Shown: piece by piece, positions 1-7,737 of the stretch
Position numbering within the stretch: the first letter of the stretch is position 1
Layout: each line of letters opens with the position of its first letter
Assembly (NCBI RefSeq): GCF_046097065.1
Contig: NZ_CP175563.1
Coordinates: forward strand, 2,542,001-2,606,000
Direction of reading: 5' to 3'
Length of the DNA: 64,000 bases
DNA from: Syntrophus buswellii
GTDB lineage: Bacteria; Desulfobacterota; Syntrophia; Syntrophales; Syntrophaceae
Program-made: the position numbers and the translations under genes
The notes under the pieces: generated by a model
Databases searched by the model: none
What the model saw: only the letters and a program-made list of their open reading frames with translations
Told to the model about the DNA's origin: nothing

Positions 1-220
1 GCGTCAGTTCGATGATCGTCCGGGGATCCTCCCCGACCACAATGACCGGCGAGACGGAAGGGGGGACGATGCGGATGAGCTTTCCGGCCTGCTCCCGATC
101 AAGATTCCAGGGGACATCGATGGGGTATTCCACCACAAAGCCCAGATCGTCAACTCCCACCGCCGCACAGAGGCGGATGTCTTCGACGGTCGTGATGCCG
201 CAGATCTTGATCCGTGTCAT
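1..220 (-). CDS. trpF: Phosphoribosylanthranilate isomerase, N-terminal part (window edge)
   Basis: Only the first 73 codons are inside the window; the gene continues past base 1. The protein opens MTRIKICGITTVEDIRLC, the signature first beta strand of TrpF with the KICG motif whose Cys is the catalytic base. The later stretch LGFVVEYPIDVPWN corresponds to the GFVF region of the family, though the usual SPR motif is not obvious. TrpF isomerises phosphoribosylanthranilate to CdRP in the cytoplasm. The ATG overlaps the trpC stop by four bases (ATGA), so the two genes are translationally coupled and belong to the leftward trp operon. The identity is firm; the C-terminal catalytic Asp cannot be checked. 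Confidence 0.9.
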   Translation of the reverse strand, partial: MTRIKICGITTVEDIRLCAAVGVDDLGFVVEYPIDVPWNLDREQAGKLIRIVPPSVSPVIVVGEDPRTIIELT

Positions 221-978
221 ACCGGCCATCCTACAGCGACCAGCTCGTCCAGGAAAGAGCCCACGTTCTCCGCTTTCAGCACGGCCGTACCGACCAGAAC
301 GGCATCGGCGCCGCTTCTGCCGGCGCGGCGGACATCCGCCGCCGAGCGGATCGAGCTCTCACTGATCAGGATACGGGATCCCCGGCAGAAGCCCGCAAGC
401 TCCTCCGTCCGGCTCACATCGGAGTCGTCCACTTCGAAGACGGTGATGTCCCGATTGTTGATACCGCGCAGATCGAAGGGAAGATGCTCGATCTTCCTGA
501 TCTCTGCCGCATCGTGTCCCTCCACCAGAGTCTCCAGGCCGCAGTCCCTGGCTGCCTCTATGAGCCGCGTCATCTGCCGCAGATCGAGCATGGCCGTAAT
601 CAGGAGGATCGCTGAAGCGCCGCAGTCGGCCGATTCCTGAACCTGGCGTTCCGTGGTGATGAAGTCCTTGTGGAGGACGGGGACGCCGACCGCGGCGGCG
701 ACCTCCTTCAGAAGGCCCATGTGGCCGCCAAAGTGCCCCGGTTCCGTCACGACGCTGATTCCCGCCACAGGGCGCTGTGACATTTCCTGCGCCAGCGCCA
801 CCGGATCGCGGCCCCGCAGGAGATCGCCCTCCTTGTCAGACCGCACCTTGATCTCGGAGATCACAGGGAAGAGGCCTGAGCGCTGCCGCATTCGTATGGA
901 CGCGGACAGAGGCGGCTTGCCCCTTCCTCCGCATCGGGCTTCCATTTTTTCTCTATCGAAATTCCCGTCAACCGGCAT
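217..978 (-). CDS. trpC: Indole-3-glycerol-phosphate synthase
   Basis: Converts CdRP to indole-3-glycerol phosphate, the step after TrpF. The TIM-barrel motifs are in order: VISEIKVRSDKEG (family EIKRASPSKG, the first catalytic Lys retained), VLHKDFI (second catalytic Lys), ASAILLITAMLD, LVEGHD, GINNRDITVFEVD and ISESSIRSAADV followed by GADAVLVGTAVLK. The N-terminus is shorter than usual for the family, and the first motif is unusual (KVRSDKEG). Two starts are possible: the ATG at 978, which overlaps trpD by 11 bases and has a GGTGG upstream, or the ATG at 999. I prefer 978. The gene overlaps trpD upstream and trpF downstream, which fits a tightly packed operon controlled by the attenuator near 2.5 kb. 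Confidence 0.92.
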   Translation of the reverse strand: MPVDGNFDREKMEARCGGRGKPPLSASIRMRQRSGLFPVISEIKVRSDKEGDLLRGRDPVALAQEMSQRPVAGISVVTEPGHFGGHMGLLKEVAAAVGVPVLHKDFITTERQVQESADCGASAILLITAMLDLRQMTRLIEAARDCGLETLVEGHDAAEIRKIEHLPFDLRGINNRDITVFEVDDSDVSRTEELAGFCRGSRILISESSIRSAADVRRAGRSGADAVLVGTAVLKAENVGSFLDELVAVGWPV

Positions 979-2314
979 GTGACCGTTCCACCAGTTCATT
1001 GAGCTTTCTCTGTGCCGCCCCGGAATCGATCAGGGAGCGGGACAGCTCTATCCCCTCCTGGATGCTGGGCGCCTTGCCATTCACATAGAGCGTGGCGGCA
1101 TTGTTCAGGACCAGGAAATCCCGGCGGGGTCCGCGCTCCGTGCCGGCAAAGATGTTTCGAATCACCCGGGCGTTGAACTCCGGCCCGCCGCCGGCGATAT
1201 CGCTGAGCGTGCAGCGCTTCAGTCCGAAATCCTCCGGGACGAACTCATAGTACTTGATCTGCTTCTGCCTGATTTCCGCAATCGAGGTCTTGCCGATCAG
1301 GGATATCTCATCCAGCCCGTCCATGCCGTGGGCAATGATGACATGGTTGAAATCCATCTCGGCAACCACTTCCGCCATCATGTTAACCAGCTCCGGCTTG
1401 TAGACGCCCATGGTGTGGTTCCTGGCGCCGGCAGGATTGATGAGCGGGCCGATGATCGTGAAAAAGATCGTCTTGATGCCGAGCTGGTTTTCCGGCCCAA
1501 ATACCTTGAGCATGACGGGATGGAAATTGGGGGCATAGATGAAGCTGATCCCGATGTCCTCGATCATCCGGGCCACCTGCTCCGGTGTCCGGTCGATGTT
1601 GACGCCCAGGGCCTCCAGGACATCGGCGCTGCCCGAAGATGACGAAATGGAGCGGCTGCCGTGCTTGGCCACCGGAATGCCGGCGGAGGCCGCCATGATG
1701 GCGTTGGCGGTGCTCACATTGAAGGTGGTCAACCCGCCTCCGGTCCCGCATGTGTCCGTGAGTTCCGCTGTCGTGGAGACCTTGATGGGCACACAGTTTC
1801 GGCGCATGGCCTGGGCGATGTGGGCCACTTCCTTGATGCTGGGCCCCTTGCACAGAAGACCGACCAGAAATCCGGCAATCTGCACGTCGGACAACTGCCC
1901 GGCGTTGATGGCATCGATCACGTTATTGATTTCATTTTTATCGAGGTTGAAGTGCTCCGTCAGCTTGGCAAGGATCGGCGCGATCGTCTTCTTGCCGTTC
2001 TCCAGCACCATGGCCGTCTCCGGAGCGTCCTCCGGCATGATCAATGCCGAAGGAGCGCCCACGATGAGTTCATGGAACTTATAGGTCTTAAAGGCCATCA
2101 TGGTCCTCGTCGACAGAACGCCCTCCATATTCTGCATCTTCTCCGTCACGATGTCCGCCAGATTTTCGTAGTCCTGGACCTGAATCTTGGCCATCAGATC
2201 ATACTCGCCGGTTATCGACAGGACTTCAACGACCTCGTCGATGGCTCCCACCTTGTTGGCCAGCCCGGAGATTTTTCCCTTCTCTGCCTTGAAAAGAACC
2301 AGTGCTGTAATCAT
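968..2314 (-). CDS. trpD: RAM (Lrp/AsnC ligand-binding) domain fused to anthranilate phosphoribosyltransferase
   Basis: 448 residues against about 340 for ordinary TrpD. Residues 1-80 (MITALVLFKAEKGKISGL... ending AFKTYKF) look like a stand-alone RAM domain, the amino-acid-binding half of Lrp/AsnC regulators, including the SITGEYDLMAKIQV turn. TrpD proper starts near residue 100: DTCGTGGG at 187-194 binds PRPP, then the KHGSRSISSSSGSADVL segment, and a later GLDEIS. It transfers phosphoribose to anthranilate. The start at 2314 is preferred because AGGAGG lies seven bases upstream; the ATG at 2320 is too close to it. The fused domain suggests feedback by tryptophan or another amino acid (inference). 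It is the first enzyme gene after the leader peptide; trpE and trpG are not seen. Confidence 0.92.
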   Translation of the reverse strand: MITALVLFKAEKGKISGLANKVGAIDEVVEVLSITGEYDLMAKIQVQDYENLADIVTEKMQNMEGVLSTRTMMAFKTYKFHELIVGAPSALIMPEDAPETAMVLENGKKTIAPILAKLTEHFNLDKNEINNVIDAINAGQLSDVQIAGFLVGLLCKGPSIKEVAHIAQAMRRNCVPIKVSTTAELTDTCGTGGGLTTFNVSTANAIMAASAGIPVAKHGSRSISSSSGSADVLEALGVNIDRTPEQVARMIEDIGISFIYAPNFHPVMLKVFGPENQLGIKTIFFTIIGPLINPAGARNHTMGVYKPELVNMMAEVVAEMDFNHVIIAHGMDGLDEISLIGKTSIAEIRQKQIKYYEFVPEDFGLKRCTLSDIAGGGPEFNARVIRNIFAGTERGPRRDFLVLNNAATLYVNGKAPSIQEGIELSRSLIDSGAAQRKLNELVERSHAG

Positions 2315-2450
2315 CAACATACCCTCCTGTGAAAATAACCTGTCTGTCGGCGACGCTGCGCCGGGAAACACCCTCTGCATCCAAAGAGAGTTCCCTCCAC
2401 CCGGTCATGGGATTGGAGCGAACGCCAGGGCAAGCCAGCTCCCATTGGAT

Positions 2451-2486
2451 AAAAAAAGGCCGCAGGCAGTGGATCTGCCTACGGCC
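2451..2486 (-). terminator. Attenuator terminator of the trp operon
   Basis: On the minus strand a 12-bp stem (bases 2486-2475 pairing with 2469-2458, one G-U pair) closes a five-base loop and is followed directly by seven T residues. It lies 24 bases past the stop of the Trp-rich leader peptide and about 135 bases before trpD, the classical position of a transcription attenuator. Confidence 0.88.
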
Positions 2487-2510
2487 CCTTGCTGTTTTAT
2501 TTGATGCGGC

Positions 2511-2603
2511 TCAATAGCAAAGGAAAGTCACGCTGGCGGACCCGGATATGGCGGTCCACCACCAGAACTGGATGGCCTTTTCGCTGTTGAAAACGTGTTT
2601 CAT
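2511..2603 (-). CDS. trpL: trp operon leader peptide
   Basis: A 30-codon ORF too short for ordinary gene finders: MKHVFNSEKAIQFWWWTAIS followed by ten more residues and TGA. Three consecutive TGG codons sit in the middle, and AAGGA lies just upstream of the ATG. Stalling at the Trp codons when charged tRNA-Trp is scarce should favour an antiterminator over the downstream hairpin at 2451-2486. The codons just after the Trp run contain GGACC and GGTCC, which could form the alternative 1:2 hairpin. The peptide itself has no known enzymatic role. Confidence 0.88.
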   Translation of the reverse strand: MKHVFNSEKAIQFWWWTAISGSASVTFLCY

Positions 2604-2631
2604 GGTTTTCCTTCACCCTTCCCGATCGCCC

Positions 2632-2660
2632 TTTTAATTAAAATTTATTTTCCCTGTCAA
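2632..2660 (-). promoter_or_regulatory. Probable trp operon promoter
   Basis: A perfect TTGACA (-35, bases 2660-2655 on the minus strand), a 17-base spacer and TTAAAA (-10). It lies about 30 bases upstream of the leader peptide, in an AT-rich stretch. The -10 is imperfect; position relative to trpL is the main support. Confidence 0.5.
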
Positions 2661-2770
2661 GTATTTTATATTGAAAAAAAGTTAATCAGCAGACAGGGTC
2701 GGAGAGGGGCAGATCGGATGACTCCCGGACGTATGACACTGCCCCACGGTTCCGCAACAAGGAGGGGAAA

Positions 2771-4210
2771 ATGAGCAGATACATGATCGTGGTCTGGAGG
2801 ACAACCTTGGTCAGGCTCCCCTGGCGGTTGGCCGCCTGTGCGCTGATCTGGTCAGGGGTTATGGTTTTCAGCACGGCATGGGCCGGCACCCTGCAGGGCA
2901 CCGCAACCTATCGGGAGCGCATCGCGTTGCCGGCCGATGCGGTGTTTGAGGCTGAGCTGCAGGAAATCTCGAGAGCGGATGCGCCGGCCGTGGTACTCGG
3001 CCGCAGCACGTTGGCTCCGTCCGGGCAGCCGCCATTCCGGTTCGCGATTGTCTACGACGATGCCGCCGTGCAATCGGGCCACCGCTACACCGTCCGCGCG
3101 ACCATCAGGCACCAGAGACGGCTGCTGTTCACTACCGATCGGATCCACCCGGTGCTCGACGGCCGCAACGCGCCGCTGCACATACAGATGGTGTCCGTCC
3201 GCGGCGGACGGCAGCCGGGCTCGATGACTGACGACCTCGGCGTTCTGCCCGCCTCCTACGAGGGCGAACTGCCCGGTGCCGGAAACCCCGTTGTGTGGCA
3301 CGTGGACCTGCTGCCCGAAGGGCGCTACCAACTGCGCACGATCCACGTCGGCCGGCCTGAGCCGAACCGCTACGATGACATCGGCCGCTGGACGCGCGAC
3401 AAATCAGGACGCATCGTGCTGCGCGGCGGACGCGAGGCCCTGGTTTTCCTCATGCCGCTCAAGGACGGTGCGGCGCTTCGCAAGCTCGATCTTCTCGGCC
3501 GGCCCATCGAATCCGGCCATAACGACCGCTTGCTCCGGCTGCCCGAACCCCGCCTCATCGAGCCGAGGCTGATGCTCACCGGCATGTTCACCTACATGGC
3601 CGATGCCGCCGCCATTACGCTCTGCGTCGACGGCCGGCGGCTGCCGGTGGCGATGGAGGGCGATTACAAGGCCCTCGAAGCCGCGTATCAGAAGTCTACC
3701 CCACAACCGGGACAACCCGTGCTGGCAAGCCTGGAAGGTCTCATCACGCAGCGTCCGTCGATGGAGGAGGGCCGCCCGGCCCAAACCACACTGGTGATTG
3801 AGCGGTTTGTCGCTGTCTGGCCTCGTGAAAGCTGCGGCAATCCGCTGGCTGACAGCCCCCTGCGCGGCACCTATTGGAAGCTTGTGCGCCTGGGCGAATA
3901 TCCCGCGACTGCGGCCACGAAGCAGCGCGAAGCGCATCTGATCTTTGCCGCCGATGCATTGCGCGTCACCGGAAGCGGCGGTTGCAACCGCATCATCGGC
4001 AGCATCGAGCTCGACGGTGACAGGCTGCGTTTCGGCCGCATGGCGTCGACCAGGATGTCCTGCCCGGATGGCATGGATCAGGAAAAGCGGCTCATCGAGA
4101 CGCTGAAGCATGTGGCGTGCTACCGCATCCGGGGCAGCCACCTCGAGCTCCTGGATGCAGCCGGCACTGTGATCGCGCGGTTCGAGGCGGTCGCACTGCA
4201 GGAGAAATGA
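2771..4210 (+). CDS. Secreted YbaY / NlpE-like / META three-domain envelope protein
   Basis: 479 residues. A hydrophobic segment near residues 20-38 ending FSTAWA looks like a signal peptide with an Ala-X-Ala type cleavage site and no lipobox Cys. Residues about 40-150 resemble YbaY (LQGTATYRERIALPADAVFE). Residues about 158-260 resemble the N-terminal barrel of NlpE (LPASYEGELPGAGNPVVWHV). Residues about 365-475 form a META/HslJ domain (LRGTYWKLVRLGEY, then GSGGCNRIIGSIELDGDRL). These domains occur in envelope stress and heat-shock proteins, but no enzymatic role is known. The start has a strong AAGGAGGGG box. The gene stands alone between the divergent trp operon and a methyltransferase gene. 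The family call is motif-based; function is open. Confidence 0.78.
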   Translation: MSRYMIVVWRTTLVRLPWRLAACALIWSGVMVFSTAWAGTLQGTATYRERIALPADAVFEAELQEISRADAPAVVLGRSTLAPSGQPPFRFAIVYDDAAVQSGHRYTVRATIRHQRRLLFTTDRIHPVLDGRNAPLHIQMVSVRGGRQPGSMTDDLGVLPASYEGELPGAGNPVVWHVDLLPEGRYQLRTIHVGRPEPNRYDDIGRWTRDKSGRIVLRGGREALVFLMPLKDGAALRKLDLLGRPIESGHNDRLLRLPEPRLIEPRLMLTGMFTYMADAAAITLCVDGRRLPVAMEGDYKALEAAYQKSTPQPGQPVLASLEGLITQRPSMEEGRPAQTTLVIERFVAVWPRESCGNPLADSPLRGTYWKLVRLGEYPATAATKQREAHLIFAADALRVTGSGGCNRIIGSIELDGDRLRFGRMASTRMSCPDGMDQEKRLIETLKHVACYRIRGSHLELLDAAGTVIARFEAVALQEK

Positions 4211-4279
4211 CCGATCCGCGGGATTCGATCCTGGTTCACGGCACCGATCATATTCCACAGGGAAGATAAAGGATGAGGA

Positions 4280-5053
4280 ATGAGCGAGGAAAACAAATCC
4301 ATCCATGAGTTCGATTTCGAATTGATCTGCGAATATTTTTCAAGCGTAGAACGGCAGGGACCCGGAAGCCCCGAAGTAACGCTTAAAGCCCTGAGCTTTA
4401 TTGACAACCTGACAGGGGAGTCACATATTGCCGATATCGGCTGTGGAACCGGCGGCCAGACAATGGTGCTCGCTGAACATGCACCGGGGCACATTACAGG
4501 CATTGATTTGTTTGCCGACTTCATCGATATCTTCAACGCCAACAGCCGGAAACGGAATCTCCAAGACAGAGTGCGGGGCATCGTCGGCTCCATGGAACAT
4601 CTTGCTTTCCAGAAGGAAGAACTGGATCTGATCTGGTCGGAAGGGGCGATCTATAATATCGGGTTTGAGCGGGGCATAAGCGAATGGCGGAAGTTCCTGA
4701 AACCAGGTGGGTATCTTGCCGTTTCAGAAGCGTCCTGGTTCACGCGAAGGCGGCCCGTCGAAATCGAACGGTACTGGCAAGATGCTTATCCGGAAATCGA
4801 CATCATCTCCCATAAAGTCGGACAAATGGAAAAAGCCGGATATATCCCGACAGCGACGTTTGTCGAGCCTGAAAACTGCTGGACGGAACATTTTTATGCC
4901 CCGCAGGTTTCTGCACAGGAGAAATTTCTAAAAAAGCATGCCGGCAACAAAACGGCCGAAGAGCTCGTAGAAAACGAACGGCATGAAGCCAGGCTCTATG
5001 AGATATATAAAGAGTTTTACGGGTATGTTTTCTATATCGGGAAAAAGATTTGA
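4280..5053 (+). CDS. Class I SAM-dependent methyltransferase
   Basis: 257 residues, cytoplasmic. Motif I is IADIGCGTGGQT (about residues 50-61), followed by an acidic residue at the end of strand 2 (ITGIDLFADF), a GSMEHLAF segment and LKPGGYLAVSEASW, the usual motif III region of Methyltransf_11/25 proteins. The fold binds S-adenosylmethionine; the acceptor cannot be read from the sequence. The start follows GGATGAGGA. It lies about 70 bases after the META protein on the same strand and faces the convergent radical SAM gene. Similar stand-alone enzymes are often small-molecule methylases of unknown substrate. Confidence 0.82.
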   Translation: MSEENKSIHEFDFELICEYFSSVERQGPGSPEVTLKALSFIDNLTGESHIADIGCGTGGQTMVLAEHAPGHITGIDLFADFIDIFNANSRKRNLQDRVRGIVGSMEHLAFQKEELDLIWSEGAIYNIGFERGISEWRKFLKPGGYLAVSEASWFTRRRPVEIERYWQDAYPEIDIISHKVGQMEKAGYIPTATFVEPENCWTEHFYAPQVSAQEKFLKKHAGNKTAEELVENERHEARLYEIYKEFYGYVFYIGKKI

Positions 5054-5263
5054 AGAAATGGGCGCATCCCTTCACCGCCGCGACATCAAACGCTGAAAAC
5101 CAGGCTCGGCGGGATCGATCGGATATCAATGGCCCGCCCAAAACACCTTTCCGGTTACCCGGGCCTGTTGCCCGTCGATGCACTCAGGAACAGCCTGCCA
5201 GGCCCGTAACGAAACGCTTCTTGACTTTACGCCCCTTCCCTTCGAGAGATCTCTGCCGGCGTC

Positions 5264-6160
5264 CTACAGCGCCCGCATCCATTCCGGCTTCAAGCGGACG
5301 TCCCCACGCAGGGCCGCATCGATCAGATCGAGGGCCTTCTGCTTCCCGCCGGGGAATTTCGCCTTGATCGGCAGATAGTTTGAGGCGTGGTTCGAGAAAA
5401 AATACCCCCGGCTCAAATTGGTGTGGGCGATCATCTCCCGCAGCTCCATCAGAAGTCCGGCCTGATCGGGAAGTTCAAATCTGCCGTGGAGATAATCCTC
5501 ATGAAGCGGCGTCCCGGGAATGAGCATCACGGTCAACGCCCCCACAAAATCCGGGTCCATGGCGCTGAGCAGTTCGCCCGTCGCCCGGGCGTGCCGGAGG
5601 GATTTTTCCCGCCCGCCGATCCCCAGCAGAACCGTCACCCACACCTGGATGCCCGCCTCCTTCAATTTCCGTCCCATCTCAATGCAGGTCGCAGCGTCGG
5701 AACCCTTCTGGATTGCCTCCCGGATCTCATCGTCACCGGTTTCCACCCCCAGATAAAGAATGCGGAGATTGTGCCGGCGCAGCTCCTCCAGTTCCTCACT
5801 GGTCTTCTTCTTGATGCTCTTTACGTTTGCATAGGCGCCCACCTGCTGAACCCGGGGCAGGTGCTCTTCAATCTGCCCCAGGATCCACATCAGCCTTTTC
5901 TGGGGGATGATCAGGGCGTCTCCGTCCATCAGGAACAGGCGGTTATTGTGGGACATATGGCGCGCCGCGTAGCGGATGTCGCTCAGGATGATATCATTAT
6001 CCTTGATCCGAAAGCCCTTGTCACGGTATGTGCCGCAAAAGGTGCAGCGGTTGTGGGAGCAGCCGAGAGTTACCTGCAGGAGGATGCTGTCCGCCTCGCT
6101 TGGCGGCCGGATACAAAACCCCTCGTAGTGCATCCCTTCGTCTTCGGAAAAAATACTCAC
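5264..6160 (-). CDS. Radical SAM protein (Elp3/MiaB-NifB fold)
   Basis: 298 residues from the GTG at 6160, chosen because AAGGAGG lies seven to thirteen bases upstream; a longer ATG start at 6187 has no such box. The cluster ligands are C34, C39 and C42 in GCSHNRCTFCGTY, a CX4CX2C spacing found in one branch of the family. Other barrel features are LFLMDGDALIIP, a glycine-rich LYLGVETGDDEI and VTVLLGIGG. It should bind a [4Fe-4S] cluster and cleave SAM; the substrate is unknown. Many relatives are annotated only as coproporphyrinogen-oxidase-like or B12-less radical SAM proteins. It is the last chromosomal gene before the integrated element. Confidence 0.85.
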   Translation of the reverse strand: MSIFSEDEGMHYEGFCIRPPSEADSILLQVTLGCSHNRCTFCGTYRDKGFRIKDNDIILSDIRYAARHMSHNNRLFLMDGDALIIPQKRLMWILGQIEEHLPRVQQVGAYANVKSIKKKTSEELEELRRHNLRILYLGVETGDDEIREAIQKGSDAATCIEMGRKLKEAGIQVWVTVLLGIGGREKSLRHARATGELLSAMDPDFVGALTVMLIPGTPLHEDYLHGRFELPDQAGLLMELREMIAHTNLSRGYFFSNHASNYLPIKAKFPGGKQKALDLIDAALRGDVRLKPEWMRAL

Positions 6161-6317
6161 CAGAAACCTCCTTAACTTTGACATCATGGCTGAAAGACCG
6201 CCTTCCGCCTGGATAGGCGACCTTTACCGGGCTTTTTCGTTCAGTGCCCTTAATTTATGCACGACACCCGGAGATGTAAACACGGCCCCCTCTTTTTCCG
6301 CCGCTCCAGAAACAAGA

Positions 6318-6350
6318 ATGGGGACTTAGAAATCAGATCTAAATCCCCAT
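6318..6350 (-). terminator. Inverted repeat, possible original tRNA-Leu terminator
   Basis: ATGGGGA and TCCCCAT flank a second short pairing (TTAGA/TCTAA), giving a 33-base hairpin just beyond the displaced 3' end of the tRNA gene. It would have followed tRNA-Leu before the element inserted. No long T run follows on the minus strand, so termination is uncertain. Confidence 0.4.
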
Positions 6351-6368
6351 CATGTCAGATTTTTAAAA

Positions 6369-6423
6369 TGGTGCCGAAGCCGGGATTTGAACCCGGACAG
6401 GCCTACACCCACTAGACCCTGAA
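6369..6423 (-). repeat. Left attachment site: displaced 3' part of tRNA-Leu
   Basis: 55 bases identical to 13774-13828, running from the anticodon loop to the CCA end of tRNA-Leu on the minus strand. Beyond base 6423 the match stops, so this copy has no 5' half and cannot be a working tRNA. It marks the left end of the integrated element. Confidence 0.93.
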
Positions 6424-6640
6424 GATAGTTCCATTGCAAAAAGAAGTAAATCAAAAGAAGAGGAGCAAAAATGTATTTCATTTATATATTATATAGTTAT
6501 ATTAATTCCAGAAACAGAATGATATAGAAGTAAAATAATCAAATTTTGAGGATATATCCTTTCGTTTAGTGACTATTTAGTGACTAAGTTCCTCTCCCAT
6601 ACCAAATCCGTAAAAATTTTTCATCTTTTTCATTTTTATA

Positions 6641-6684
6641 TTGACACTAAACCTGGAAGCATGGTAGGTTGTGTGTAACACACA
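6641..6684 (+). promoter_or_regulatory. Element left-end promoter with MerR-style dyad and second palindrome
   Basis: TTGACA (6641-6646), an 18-base spacer and TAGGTT (6665-6670). An inverted repeat AACCT/AGGTT lies across the spacer and -10, the layout used by MerR-family operators. A second palindrome, TGTGTGTAACACACA at 6670-6684, follows at once. The next gene encodes a MerR-like protein, so autoregulation is likely (inference). Confidence 0.5.
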
Positions 6685-6701
6685 TACTTACGTGGTAATC
6701 T

Positions 6702-7292
6702 ATGACCGAAAAGGACTATTCCACAAACGATATTTCAAAAGCTCTTTTTATCAAGAAAGAACGTCTCAGGGTCTGGATTGACGAAGGGTTTGTTACACCA
6801 AGCATCCATAAGGGCGTTGGACCTGGGACAAAGCACATATTCAGCATTGTGGATGTGTACGGTGTTGAACTCTTTCGGAGGATGCTCGATGAAGGTTTCA
6901 ATAGGCACGTTGCCGCTATTTATGTCAAAGACTTCACAGAAAATATTGATGCGGAAAGCGACATTACAAAAATCTTGTATGTGGTGTTTCAAATACTCAT
7001 CGGAAAAAACGATGATAAACAGATTAAATCATCGGTACTTATAACAGATTACAACGCGGGCGATGTCCATCAACTTTTCTTTGTTGAGAAGATTCTAATA
7101 GATGACAAATTCATTAACAAAAGAGACAAATACCCTGTTATTACGCACGACGACAACTATGAAAATTATGAAAACTGGTGGTCTTATATGAAGGCCGTTC
7201 TGTTTGAGAAAAATAAAGATTGGAATTCAATCTATATAGTCAATTTCAGCAAATTAAGAAACGATGTTGAAGCTGCATTGTTAGAGGTATAA
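6702..7292 (+). CDS. MerR-like helix-turn-helix regulator
   Basis: 196 residues. The N-terminus (YSTNDISKALFIKKERLRVW, then DEGFVTPSI) has the winged helix-turn-helix pattern of MerR proteins, including a VDVYGVELFRRMLDEGF segment like the second DNA-binding helix pair. Residues from about 75 onward match no domain I know and contain a charged ITHDDNYENYENWW stretch. It is the first gene of the element and lies just behind a promoter with a MerR-type dyad, so it probably controls its own gene and perhaps the excisionase. The Shine-Dalgarno sequence is weak. The base composition is much more AT-rich than that of the chromosomal neighbours. Confidence 0.65.
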   Translation: MTEKDYSTNDISKALFIKKERLRVWIDEGFVTPSIHKGVGPGTKHIFSIVDVYGVELFRRMLDEGFNRHVAAIYVKDFTENIDAESDITKILYVVFQILIGKNDDKQIKSSVLITDYNAGDVHQLFFVEKILIDDKFINKRDKYPVITHDDNYENYENWWSYMKAVLFEKNKDWNSIYIVNFSKLRNDVEAALLEV

Positions 7293-7347
7293 TTTTTTTG
7301 TATAAAATAAGTGTGTAACTTGCAATGCGCACGCTTTTGGTGAAAAC

Positions 7348-7566
7348 ATGACATACTATAAAATTGAATGTGGCAGTCCTAAAAGGCTTTTAACACTGGA
7401 GGAAGTTGCGGCTGTTCTGGGTATCTCTCCACGTACAATTTACAACGGAACAGGGAGAAAGGCTAAAAACCCCTTTCCCATCAAACCTCGACGAGTAGGA
7501 AGACTGTTAAGGTTCGATATCAGAGACGTAGAAAGTTACATAGAATCTCTTAAAGATGCTGCGTAG
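7348..7566 (+). CDS. Excisionase-like HTH_17 protein
   Basis: 72 residues. LLTLEEVAAVLGISPRTIYN is a typical AlpA/excisionase helix-turn-helix start, followed by the basic wing PIKPRRVGRLLRFDIRDVES. Such proteins bend the attachment site to favour excision by tyrosine integrases, or activate the integrase gene. Here an integrase sits at the other end of the same element, which fits that role. It lies 55 bases after the MerR-like gene on the same strand. The intervening bases repeat the TGTGTAAC word seen in the palindrome at 6670-6684, so both genes may respond to the same regulator. Confidence 0.75.
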   Translation: MTYYKIECGSPKRLLTLEEVAAVLGISPRTIYNGTGRKAKNPFPIKPRRVGRLLRFDIRDVESYIESLKDAA

Positions 7567-7737
7567 ATAAGCAATAATGTTTATCTGTAAAAAGCGCGGG
7601 CTGAAGTTTTGCCGGTATTTGTTATGATTCGGTATCTTATGGATGACGGACACCCGGGAACGACATCTATTATAACGTCACAAGGTAAGGATTAAAGATC
7701 CGATGCAAAACCACTACATACGAGAGGAAATGATCCG

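Noticed and set aside
3404..4306. 300-codon minus-strand ORF
   Set aside because: Antisense to the META-domain gene; no support.
6369..6423. Second tRNA-Leu gene
   Set aside because: Only the 3' half is present; it is the attachment-site duplicate.
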